NCBI GenBank assembly: GCA_038093975.1
Contig: JBBPTG010000002.1
Coordinates: forward strand, 1,116,001-1,180,000
DNA: 64,000 nucleotides
Direction: 5' to 3'
DNA from: Chalciporus piperatus
Lineage: Eukaryota > Basidiomycota > Agaricomycetes > Boletales > Boletaceae
The position numbers and the translations under genes are program-made. Positions 35,704-45,110 of the stretch are shown here, in pieces. The notes under the pieces were generated by a model. The model did no database searches, had not been told where the DNA came from, and saw only the letters and a program-made list of their open reading frames with translations. Every line of letters starts with the position of its first letter. The stretch's first letter is position 1.

Positions 35704-37437
35704 TTAAAGCTCATCTCTGGCGTTACGGGGCCTATCCTCTCTTTCACCTTCCTTATCTTGATCGCTTCCCCCCTTTGTCTCCCCTCCCCGCTTCGCATCG
35801 AGTATGGTATTTCGCAACGCGTCCGAAAACCGTGCAAACTCTTCGGCGGTCACATCACCCTGCTCCCTCTCATCTACGTTTCCATCCATCGGGATCTCTT
35901 CCAGAATCTCGATGACAATTTCTCCGTTTTCACCACGATCCAGGAACACCTGCTGGTTGCCGCTGAGCGCTTGAATTTCGGGCGATTTCATCAGAACTTC
36001 CACAGCTCGTTTCCAAAAATCGTCCCAGTGCTCTTCGTCCTTACCCTCAGAGTTGGCTCCTAGTGAGCTTTGGGAAGAAGCAGGCGAGGGGATTGCGAAA
36101 CGGGATTGACGATTGAGAAGGTGGAGAGGGCGGTCTGATTCCGTCAGACTCGGCTGGTCATCCGTTCGTCTGTGATCAAGTTGAGTCGATTCTGAAGGAG
36201 GGACCGGGGTAGAGACTGGATCGATAATTTGCCGGCAGCGAACGGGCGACTCCTCGTGAGTTTCCAGATGAGACTTAAACCCAGGTTCCCCACAAAGACG
36301 CGGAGTTTGTACTACAAGAACGTAGGAACACGTTTTAGCTTCTCGGACGAGGAGTATAGAGTCGGTCATGGTCATCGAACAGTGGAACTAGTAGCCAATC
36401 ATGAAATGACGATTGCACGGCCGCTAGTCAAACATACCTGAACTTCAACTTCACGAGGTTTCCCGGTTTTATCGCAGAATGTGCCGTCACCCCATCGTTG
36501 GACAAGGTAGCGAGAACCTGGACCGTGTGCGACTTCCAAGTTGGCAGCCTGCGGGAGTTGATCAACTACGACCACATCCCCCCTGGTGTCAGGTGTGTCG
36601 GGGGCGCGACCGAGTGTGAACGCTTCCCACTGAACAAAGTTTAGAATTGTATTTTCAAAGAGATCGTGGAAACGCGCGCACCTCCGGGTCCTCGGTGGGC
36701 TCGAATGGCCCTGGTTACATGGCATTATTTGAGTGTGGTGCAGTCACCAATCAGAGAAATGCGTTACCTGTTTGTGTGGGAGTAAGCTCTTTAAATTGTC
36801 TGATCTCCTGGTCGTGACAATAAGAGTAGGTGAACCACGTTTGTCGATGCTGATGGATGAAATCAGAATGCGAACAGCACGGTCAGATATGGAGGTCGCA
36901 CATAGAGACATTTTCCGGATAAGGGCTGAAGCAACGACCAGCTATTCCGGAGTGTTGTGTCGCCATCGAATTCCGCTGTTGGTGAAGTACCAGTATCACG
37001 TGCGGGGGGAATGAGGCAAAGGAACTCGTTGTCCGGTGCAATTCTCATGTGTTGGAGGGAATAATCGGGAGTGTCGGAGAGAACTATGACCCAGACACGT
37101 GAATTGAATGACATCGTAAATACATGGTAGACGTACAGACATTAGGTGCTTCATGGAACGTTCCAGTTTCAGAACTACCTATTTCCCTCATACCGGCCTG
37201 AGAGTACCAGGTTGGCTGGCCCCATGATTCACCAAGGAACTCCTGCTCCCCGCCCCGCAGACCGCTCTGTAGCCAGCGTTGTGCGGTTTCGTTCAAGACA
37301 GGGAAGTCGTTGAGAAATGTGACACGGTACTTTGGAAACGCATAGAGATCCTCAGGTCCAGAGTATAGCAAGCGAGCCCTCACAAATGCAATGGGTGAGA
37401 TGGCGAGAACGACAGCTCGGAGGGTAGAACGTCGCAT
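35704..37437 (-). CDS. YOS9: ER quality-control lectin OS-9/Yos9 with C-terminal RDEL
   Basis: Yos9/OS-9 recognises trimmed mannose on misfolded glycoproteins in the ER lumen and hands them to the Hrd1 ligase. The start at 37437 gives a signal peptide (MRRSTLRAVVLAISPIAFVRA). The N-terminal domain shows DLYAFPKYRVTFLND and the YLCLIP-type segment EFLCLIPPA. The mannose-6-phosphate receptor homology domain has QRWGDGTFCDKTGKPREVEVQ then, across an intron, MTMTDSILLVREAKTCSYVLVVQTP and LCGEPGF. The C-terminal third is acidic and probably disordered, and the protein ends in ARDEL, matching an ER-retrieval signal (yeast Yos9 ends in HDEL). Several introns are short. UFD1 in the same window acts downstream in the same degradation route, though far away. 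Confidence 0.9.
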
Positions 37438-38200
37438 GTGGTAGAGACAATGAGCGGGCAATGACCAGAAACATATTCCACGTCGCAGGTTGCATCCGTG
37501 GAAAGCCGGCTAATTATATCGCCGACTGAAGTGAACGAATGCAGACTCCGCGGCCCGGCCAAGATAGTGTACCCGTGCGGGCTGAGCGGAAAATGCGATA
37601 GAACACAAATACTGGCAAAGACGATAATCTGAACGTTCCACATAATATTCTGTGCATGCAGTAAGGTTTTCGTGAGGAGGCCATGCAACCGCAAATCGCC
37701 GATCGGCGGCCTAAAGCAGCAGACTTGCTGTTGGCACGCATTGGGGCGGACGTTGTTGGGGCGCACTACTTTGCTGAGAGGGTGGCTATGTGTGATGGAT
37801 CATCGCCGTGGGTTTCAAACGTTGATCGAACATGTCTGAGGCCTGCGACGGTGGCAATCTGCCTGAGAGCGACTGAAAAATCAGGATAAATCCCATAAAT
37901 GAATTTCTTGACTTCTCCGGCACATTTACGTACGTATCCCCCCGAATATCAGGGGTTAAAACTCTACGAACAGGCAGATTGCCCGACGATAATAATAAAT
38001 CCTAGTTTTGGCCAGAATTCCACGCGAGGGAAACAATTGCAATACACGTCCCAACTATATTCGGTAGGGGGATAATATTCCATTAAAACGAGGGCTTCAC
38101 CCTTTCCCCGCTTTCCTTCTCTCTCCTCGACGCGGACGCCCCCTCGCCTGCGACCCGCCGTTGTACAGTTTCCGTGATCAGCAGACGCAATCCCTCCCAA
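37438..38200. other. Divergent promoter region between OS-9 and the AT-hook gene
   Basis: About 760 bp separate the two start codons. Open frames are short and overlap one another on both strands. I see no conserved protein and no clear repeat. Confidence 0.4.
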
Positions 38201-38766
38201 ATGTCCGCCTCGCCACAACAGGAGGACGCTCCTGACAAATATGATGATGATGTAGAGGAAAACGATCAGCCCAATGCAGAGGAAGTAGATGGTGAGCTCC
38301 TTATCGCCTTGTCACTCTCGATGCCTGACAGCTCAGCGTATTGATCATTTTTCAAAAATTCCATCTCGCCTCAATAGCCGCTGCACCACCAAGTGACGCG
38401 CAACCCGCCAAAAGGGGGCGCGGCCGTCCCAAAGGAAGTAAAAACAAGAAATCAGGGGCTGCGCCCCCAACAGCGGGTACATCAGAAGGTTTACCAGTCA
38501 AGAGGAAACGGGGAAGACCGCCGAAAGTATATCTCACCCACCTCCCCTGTCCCTGATCTTCGACTAACCAATTCCCTCCTCAGGAAAGGAAACAGGACGA
38601 ATCTGGCGCTGAGGAGCCACCTGCGAAGCGGAGTCGTGGCCGTCCGCGTAAAGAACAGAAACCTCAGGAAGCGGCCACAGCGGCCACATCCACATCTGCT
38701 CCCGCCGAGGGTGCAGGTGAACCAACTCCCAAGAAGAAACGGGGGCGGCCACCGAAGAAGACTTAG
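38201..38766 (+). CDS. HMGA-like protein with four AT-hooks
   Basis: This is a small basic chromatin protein of about 145 residues. An acidic N-terminus (DDDVEENDQPNAEEVD) precedes four AT-hook motifs: KRGRGRPKGSKNK, KRKRGRPPK, KRSRGRPRK and KKKRGRPPKKT at the very end. The linkers between them are Ala/Pro/Glu/Ser-rich and without structure. AT-hooks bind the minor groove of AT-rich DNA, and proteins of this build act as architectural chromatin factors. Start ATG 38201; two introns, the first before AAAPPSDAQ and the second (about 38527-38583) between RPPK and ERKQDES, both with good GT-AG ends. One hook lies in each of the shorter parts and the exon edges fall next to hooks, which suggests growth by exon duplication. 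No orthologue name is implied. Confidence 0.85.
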
Positions 38767-39245
38767 ATCTCCATCCTTCTTCCCCCTCTTCGCGTCCCTC
38801 GTTTCACTGTGTTCAATTTTGCCGCATTTCTTGTTTTCTTGTATACCAGATCTTTACGACAGACCACGACCATTGACTCTGCTTTCTGTGTTTCTAGCAG
38901 GTGACATACTTAGACTTTATAATTGCGCATTCATGGGATTTCTTGGCCTACATATGGGTCATCCGACCAACCGTACACATGTCCTTGCTTATTTTTACAC
39001 CCTGTGAACGGTCGCGTCGGCAGACAACGTCCAGATTCCTTTCAGAAACATGTCCCGCAGGACATCCTCATGTAAGACCGTCCCAAATTAATCACCGTTT
39101 ACTTCCGTTGGTCACGACAAGAGAAAATTCTAATTGAAATCACAGCTTCTGGTAAAATGAGACTGGCATTTCTCCGTAGGCTGACGGAAAAAACGAACAT
39201 AGAGGAGCACGGGGTCTACAAAGTTGACACGACAAGAACAGACTT
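38767..39245. other. Convergent gap between AT-hook gene and KMO
   Basis: About 480 bp between two stop codons, holding both 3' ends. Nothing else is visible. Confidence 0.4.
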
Positions 39246-41127
39246 TCACCGCCTCCGCAGCCAATGTAATGCCTGGAATGTGACATAGAGACCCGTGGCG
39301 CTCAACGCCACAGTACCGATGCGCCCTACCAAAGAGAGGATTGCATTCTGCTTCACTGCCTTCTTCCGAGCTGTCGCGTAGCTAATATCAGGGCGGAAGG
39401 TAACCATCGTGTAGAGTGGGAGCCATCCTGTAGGGTTAGGAGATGGGAACGGGACTGTAGCCATCGGCTGCGCGACCGAAAGCAAGGATGCCTTGCTGGA
39501 GGTGAACGCATACAACAAATTATCCAATGCCTTCTTGAAAAGGTACATGGGTGTTGCCACAGAATGCCGCATTTCGACACTGCATCAGATAACAATGAAT
39601 GGAGAGACCTGGTAAACAGTGATGGACTTACTAATTGTCCATGGCAAGTTCACAGATAGCGACCAGATCCTCGTGCCTGGTTTCAGTGTACTTGGCTAGA
39701 GCATGGAACAGCCTCGTGTCTAAGAGTTCTTGATCACCTATTTTGGTTGGTGGGTCACTAGGGGCGACGCCCTCCTGTAGCAGTAGTGCTCGCAAAACCC
39801 TGACGTCTTCGAGACCACAGTTGAGGCCTTGTCCATAAAAGGGTGCCATGGAATGGGCAGCATCGCCAAGTATCACACACCGATCCTTGTAATGATACGG
39901 CGTTGCCTAATGGGAATTAAGCCTTTGAGACTCTCAAACGAAGTGGTTTAAATCAGGAGTACCTTGATGCTTATGAGCGGGCTTCGAGGGTTCTTTGTGA
40001 AATCATGAAGTAACTTGTCCTCTCCGAGTAGTTGAAGGGTGTCCGGGAAGTGGGTCCTGAACCACAATAGGATCGCTTCGCGACCAATCAGGCGGTCAAA
40101 CTCGACTGTGGGCGCGAACACGGTGCATGTGAAGGATTTGTCCTGGAAATGAAGTGAGCTGACAGGTGGTAATAAACCAGATGTCAGACATTTACTTTGT
40201 TTGGGAGAGCGATGAGCATGAAGGAGTGGCGAGGCCAGATGTGGAGGTGATTCGGATCAAGCATGAATACAGGTTGACCATGCTCGTCACAGCCTGCCGG
40301 CATTTTAAGTTCAATATACTCATGCGGAATATATTCCTGCTGGAAATTCATTCTACGTGCCTCGAGTTAGCGTCCGTCGCAAGTCGTCTAACAAGCAGGT
40401 GAGCACACCTTGTGACTCTCATTAATTCGCGACGCATAATGGAATAACTCCCGTCTGCACCAATGCACAGATGGAAAGGTGCTTGGATGTCCGATTCCGA
40501 ATTTATATCCCGAATGGCCATCACTCTCTTGTCAAAATCGACGGAAATAACCTTGTGGTTGAAAAACAAACGGATATTTGGAACGGCGGACGCTTCCTCC
40601 AGCAAACCTTCGTTGAGAAGGGCGCGATCCATAGAATTGATACACTACAAAACGAAGAGAATCCCAGAAGGTTTGTCAGTATGTACCCGACAGACACGCG
40701 AATGAAGCCATCATGCTCCAACCGGCACGCGGGAATCCTACCCACCTGGCCATCCCTATCATACAGTTGGCTATGCTGGTTCCCTAGTCTGTCATGGATC
40801 ATCCGACCACGCATTGGTATGACAGTTTGTAGGAATCGGCTGGCCACCTCTGGGTCGACAGCTTGGATGGCGGCAATTCCGCGGGATGATATTGCAAGGT
40901 TAATGGAACGCTGCTGGGCAGCGGCCTTTGAGGAGGGGAGCCGTAAATCTGAGGAACATGAGAACAATTGTAACAACGCCACGATCCAACAGCTTACCAG
41001 GCCTTGCTTCATAGATGTCAACATCCCATCCCATCTTGGCGAAGGATATTGCCGCAAGGCAGCCCACAGGGCCAGCACCGACCACGATTACCCTTCGGGC
41101 TTTAGCTATATCGTCCGCCTTGCTCAT
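39246..41127 (-). CDS. BNA4: Kynurenine 3-monooxygenase
   Basis: This FAD- and NADPH-dependent enzyme of the mitochondrial outer membrane hydroxylates kynurenine to 3-hydroxykynurenine. The start at 41127 leads into the FAD-binding beta-alpha-beta motif [16 protein letters not shown]. The substrate segment [17 protein letters not shown], the GADGSYS dinucleotide motif and [21 protein letters not shown] follow, all hallmark KMO sequences. The C-terminus ends in a hydrophobic anchor ([21 protein letters not shown]), as in other KMOs that sit in the mitochondrial outer membrane. Exons join, for example, at MDN-Y-VEMRHSV across an intron near 39577-39630. It is transcribed away from kynureninase with 356 bp between starts. 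That enzyme uses its product, and the formamidase-like gene two genes away would make its substrate. Identity is secure. Confidence 0.95.
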
Positions 41128-41483
41128 CACTTTCTGTCGCTAAGAGGAAAGTGCAACCAAGCAGAGGTAGTAGAGCGTCAGACGTTGAAGAGGTCCACCT
41201 CGTTCTCACGACTTCATCTGCTGACGACGAAAAACCTGAGTGAGCAGTTACGAGACTTATCAGCCGCTCTTCGCGCGTGCGTCGCTTGATGCCTTTTGAG
41301 GTCGTCGCTTGCGCTCGCCGTGCGTTTGGACTCTGGTGTGAGTTTGGGTGAGCTCTGAGCAACAGTCCGAGTCGGACTCCTAGAGGCCCGATGTGGTAAG
41401 ATGCCGGCGGTTTACATTGATCTGATACAGCAAACACGATTCACAATCTACTCTGCCAACACCCAAGTGACCTGCCGGAGGAC
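41128..41483. promoter_or_regulatory. Bidirectional promoter of KMO and kynureninase
   Basis: These 356 bp separate the two start codons of consecutive pathway enzymes, so both transcripts must start here. A 15-bp perfect palindrome lies at 41364-41378. I see no strong TATA box on either side. Confidence 0.75.
41364..41378. promoter_or_regulatory. 15-bp palindrome, candidate zinc-cluster regulator site
   Basis: The sequence AGTCCGAGTCGGACT reads as 7-bp arms around a central G. It contains CCG-N3-CGG, an everted triplet pair of the kind bound by Zn2Cys6 factors. It is about 106 bp before the kynureninase ATG and 237 bp before the KMO ATG. Function is inference. Confidence 0.5.
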
Positions 41484-43304
41484 ATGTCTTCAACCAACCA
41501 TAAAGACTTGACCATCGTGCTCACAGGCGATGAATTTTCCATCCCGACAAACAACAACCTCAACGCCGAGCTCCCCGAATCTGATGGTTGAGATTGCCGT
41601 TCTTACCAGGTGTTTAATGAGTACACTCACGTTGTCTTCTCTCGTACCAGGTGACCTCAGATGCGCATATCTCTGCGGTAATTCCCTGGGGCCATTAGCT
41701 AAACGGTCAAAGACTCTTCTCCAAGAAGAGCTAGACGTATGGGGAACTCGGTGAGCGACTCGTTTGGCATATTACTTGTTCGATCTTATTGCACTTCGTA
41801 AACTATCTCAAGGGCAGTCGAGGGTCACTTTAAGCACCCACACGGTCGCGAATGGATGGATATCGCGGATACCGTTGCACCTCTACTCGCTGAGTTAGTT
41901 GGTAGGTTAACCTTACCGAAATACTCTGGCACGTTCTCTAAGTGGCTACACCTAACTTCTCAGGCGCAAAGGAGAAAGAAGTTGCTTGTATGGGCACTTT
42001 GACTGCGAATCTGCATTTGATGATGTCAACTTTCTACAAACCTACTCCAAATCGCTTCAAGATTCTCTGCGAAGGCAAAGCTTTCCCCTCGGATCAAGTA
42101 AGTGGATGCTGTCGCCAATCCGGACACGCAATTGAATATACTCTCTAGTACGCATTCGCATCACAAGCTCGCCTGCACGGATATGACCCGGAAGAGGCGA
42201 TTGTTGAAATGTTTCCCCGAGACGGCGAGTTCGCTCTTAGCGAGTCAGATATATTCGACAAGCTCGCCAAAGAGGGTTCGTCTATCGCCCTCGTGATTTT
42301 CAGCGGCGTGCAGTATTACACTGGACAGTGGTTTCCCATGCAAGCCATCACCAACGCCGCCAAGGTACAAGTAAGTTTACGAATTCGTTGTGGGTGTAAT
42401 TACGTATAGATCCCCTGCTTCCAATACCGACAGGCGGAGTCGCCGAGTCCCAGTTTTCCTGGCGATTTTGCACGCGATTTTGGACACTAATGCATCCAAC
42501 TTGTAGGGTTGTATTTGCGGCTGGGATCTTGCCCATGCAATCGGGAACGTTCCCATGGCTCTACATGACTGGAACGTTGATTTCGCCGTATGGTGTTCAT
42601 ACAAATATCTCAATTCAGGACCTGGTGGCATTGGCGGTCTTTTTGTGCATGACAAGTGGGAAAACAACAGCGCGCCACAGTACGCATTCCCTCACCCCTT
42701 GTCGCCGGTTACAAGGCGACCCGCTAACTTTACTGTGAACAGATATGCAGGGTGGTGGGGCCATGATCCCGCCACGCGATTCTTGATGCCTCCCAAATTC
42801 TCTCCCATTCCCGGTGCTCAAGGATTCCAGCAATCCAATCCCTCGGTGCTGGCGACGGTTTCTTTGCTTGGGAGTTTACAGATATTCAAAGAAGTTGGCA
42901 TGATGGAACCGCTGCGCGAACGGTCAGTGTTGCTGACCAGGCGTCTGGAAGCTTTACTTGTCAAATCCGCGTTTTATGTGTCCCCACGCGCGGTTGCTGA
43001 ACAATACCCGCCCGAAGATAAGGAACCGAGAACTCAGAAGCCCCGACCTGCTTTTACCATCATTACGCCCGACGCCCCTGGGTCGAGGGGCGCTCAATTG
43101 TCCCTACTTTTCTTACCGGGTAATTCCGGTGTCATGCAAGAGGTGTTCGATTACTTGATGTCAAAGGGCGTTATTGGGGACGAGAGGAAGCCCGACGTGA
43201 TTCGGCTGACACCAGCACCACTGTATAACACGCAGCTGGACTGCGAGCGAGCTGCCTCGCGATTAGAGGAAGCTTTCGATGCATTACTCAAGAAGCGCAC
43301 TTAG
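41484..43304 (+). CDS. BNA5: Kynureninase
   Basis: This pyridoxal-phosphate enzyme cleaves 3-hydroxykynurenine to 3-hydroxyanthranilate and alanine (or kynurenine to anthranilate). Family hallmarks are [10 protein letters not shown] near the N-terminus, [43 protein letters not shown] and the PLP-lysine segment [28 protein letters not shown] and FQQSNPSVL follow in the last exon, and the chain ends at 43304. The first intron (41587-41650) has a non-consensus GTTGAG donor but is needed to pass an in-frame stop and to reach [13 protein letters not shown]. There are six or seven introns in all. The stop is 75 bp from the stop of the convergent formamidase-like gene. Identity is secure; exon 1 is the weakest part of the model. 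Confidence 0.95.
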
Positions 43305-43379
43305 AGCCATTGGATGATAGGACATTAGGTTACACATCCATTTATCCTGCTGTAAAGAAATAAAAATTCCCCTGTAGAT

Positions 43380-44301
43380 CTACACAATGCCCGCGATGTA
43401 GTTGCGTATGATATCCACATATTGGGTTCCATTCAGGATAGCGTTATGTTCACCCTCTAACTCGTCGAAAGAACTCGAGACCAGACACCGTGACGACTCG
43501 GAATTTTCCTTTAGGAAATCATGAATTGCGCCGCTCTGACGCTCGTCTATGAGGGTATCCCCTTTGGAGTGTATGATCAACCAATGGATATGCTGGCCCT
43601 TTGGGTTTCGTGTCGCCTTTATCGCTGACACGTGTTCGAATGAGTCCCTCTTCCCAAACGTGTTTTCAATGAACCATGCTCTATACGCGGGAAAGCTCGA
43701 CAGCAGTAAGTCGATGTCATAGATGCCCTCCGACATGATGATGGCTGAGGTGGATTTCACGAGCTCGTCGGAAGGACGGACGTCCTCCGAGTCGCTCGGC
43801 ATGTTTAGGAAGATGGAACACAGCATATGTGCAGAGCAGCTGTGCCCGACGAGGAACAGGCGAGTCGGCTGTCGAGGCAACGATCCCCCATTCTCATTGT
43901 TCCACGATCGAACGAATTCGAGGAAACGTAGGACATCTTTGGCATGCTCTGGGTGGTGAAGGTAATTCTCTGGCGTGGGCACTGGAGGGGTGAGTCGATA
44001 ATTGGGGAGAGCGACTGGGTATCCGGTGGATCTGGCGAGCTTGCGGGCCAAGTCGGCATGATCGGTCTTATCCTCACTTGAAGTTACGAGATCAGTATGC
44101 TGAGTGCTGTTGTTAGGCTGGAATGCCTCACGCTCTCCATGCGCCTCCGTGTATGAAACAGATGAGACCGGACATATGCGGCTGTTCGGTAGTGTCTAGA
44201 ACATGCTTTGGAATATAAATGTCGAACGCCTGAAGTGGGTTCTGTGGTTCTGTTCGAACGTAAGGGATATCGAAGTATTCCTTGAGCTCGGTGAGTTGCA
44301 T
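43380..44301 (-). CDS. BNA7: Kynurenine formamidase-like alpha/beta hydrolase
   Basis: The enzyme would hydrolyse N-formylkynurenine to kynurenine and formate, the step just before KMO. The start at 44301 gives MQLTELKEYFDIPY. The oxyanion motif FIHGGAW, characteristic of eukaryotic kynurenine formamidases, is followed after one intron by GYPVALPNYRLTP, the nucleophile elbow GHSCSAH, EGIYDIDLLLSSFPAY, a candidate acid in HSKGDTLIDER and a candidate His in EGEHNAIL. Segment order and the EGIYD and HS-x-GD-x-L blocks resemble yeast Bna7 as I know it, and the length (about 286 residues) fits. The elbow is G-x-S-x-S rather than the usual G-x-S-x-G. Position next to KMO and kynureninase supports the role; a general esterase is the alternative. 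Confidence 0.8.
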
Positions 44302-44494
44302 CGCTTGGCCAATAGACTGCCAATAGCTATCGATTTGATATCGATTTGTTATGAGCCTAGGTACTCTTACTAACACAACCATACACACCGATGTGACGTC
44401 ATTCACCTTCCAGGCGGAATGATATAAATCGAATGTCTTGTGGCCACAGAGGGGCGCCCCGTTTCTTGTCTTCCGTTTTGAACCATACCATACA
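44302..44494. promoter_or_regulatory. Bidirectional promoter of the formamidase-like gene and PMP3
   Basis: The start codons are 193 bp apart. A perfect CRE palindrome TGACGTCA occurs at 44394-44401 and a TATAAA at 44423-44428, the latter 66 bp before the PMP3 ATG. CRE sites bind ATF/CREB-type bZIP factors that serve stress responses in fungi, which suits PMP3. Binding is inferred. Confidence 0.5.
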
Positions 44495-44957
44495 ATGGCT
44501 TTGACTGGCAGTGACATTTGCAAGGTCAGTCCATCTCTCGACATGCCCCGTCGACTCTGATGAAACCTGGGGATCCATAGATCATGTAAGTCGAACTTGA
44601 AGGATACGCGAACACGATGACATTCGTCTCAAATCACTGTCGACAGTCTTGCCTTCTTCCTCCCACCCCTGGGCGTGTTCCTCGAACGGGGATGTGGTGC
44701 TGATTTGGTACGTCTCTGCAGTCATTCGCGCTGGTGTAAGACAAGCCGCTAATCAAACTGTGTCTCTCACAGCTCATCAACATTTGTCTCACCATCCTCG
44801 GTTGGATGTAAGTACTGAATCTTCTTCCTCGATATTCGTGTTGACGCACTCGATATCCAAGCCCCGGTATCATTCACGGTAGGTTGAAACCACGTCAAGC
44901 GGGACATCTTCTGACCAAATCACCCACACAGCTCTGTACATTATCTTGAAATATTGA
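44495..44957 (+). CDS. PMP3: Plasma membrane proteolipid 3 (PMP3) with six tiny exons
   Basis: PMP3 is a very small two-helix membrane protein that in yeast limits cation uptake and membrane hyperpolarisation under salt stress. Exons 44495-44524 (30 nt), 44581-44585 (5 nt), 44647-44707 (61 nt), 44773-44807 (35 nt), 44862-44878 (17 nt) and 44932-44957 (26 nt) sum to 174 nt, exactly 57 codons and a stop. All five introns (53-65 nt) have GT and AG ends. The product matches the family throughout: SDICKII, LAFFLPPLGVFLERGCGADL, LINICLTILGWIPGIIHA and LYIILKY. Without the 5-nt exon the protein loses frame, and the remaining exon frame meets a stop upstream. The usual family length is about 52-57 residues. 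It is divergent from the formamidase-like gene. Confidence 0.9.
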
Positions 44958-45110
44958 GACAGCTGTTGCCGACTATGATCGCCACGATAGAAAGTCGGCG
45001 AAGAGAAACCGGTGTCAGGCGCATACACGCAGGATAGAACAAATTGGAATCGTAATGTAGTTGATTGACGTCTAATGCACACATGAACCCACTGCCCACT
45101 AACTTCTGTC

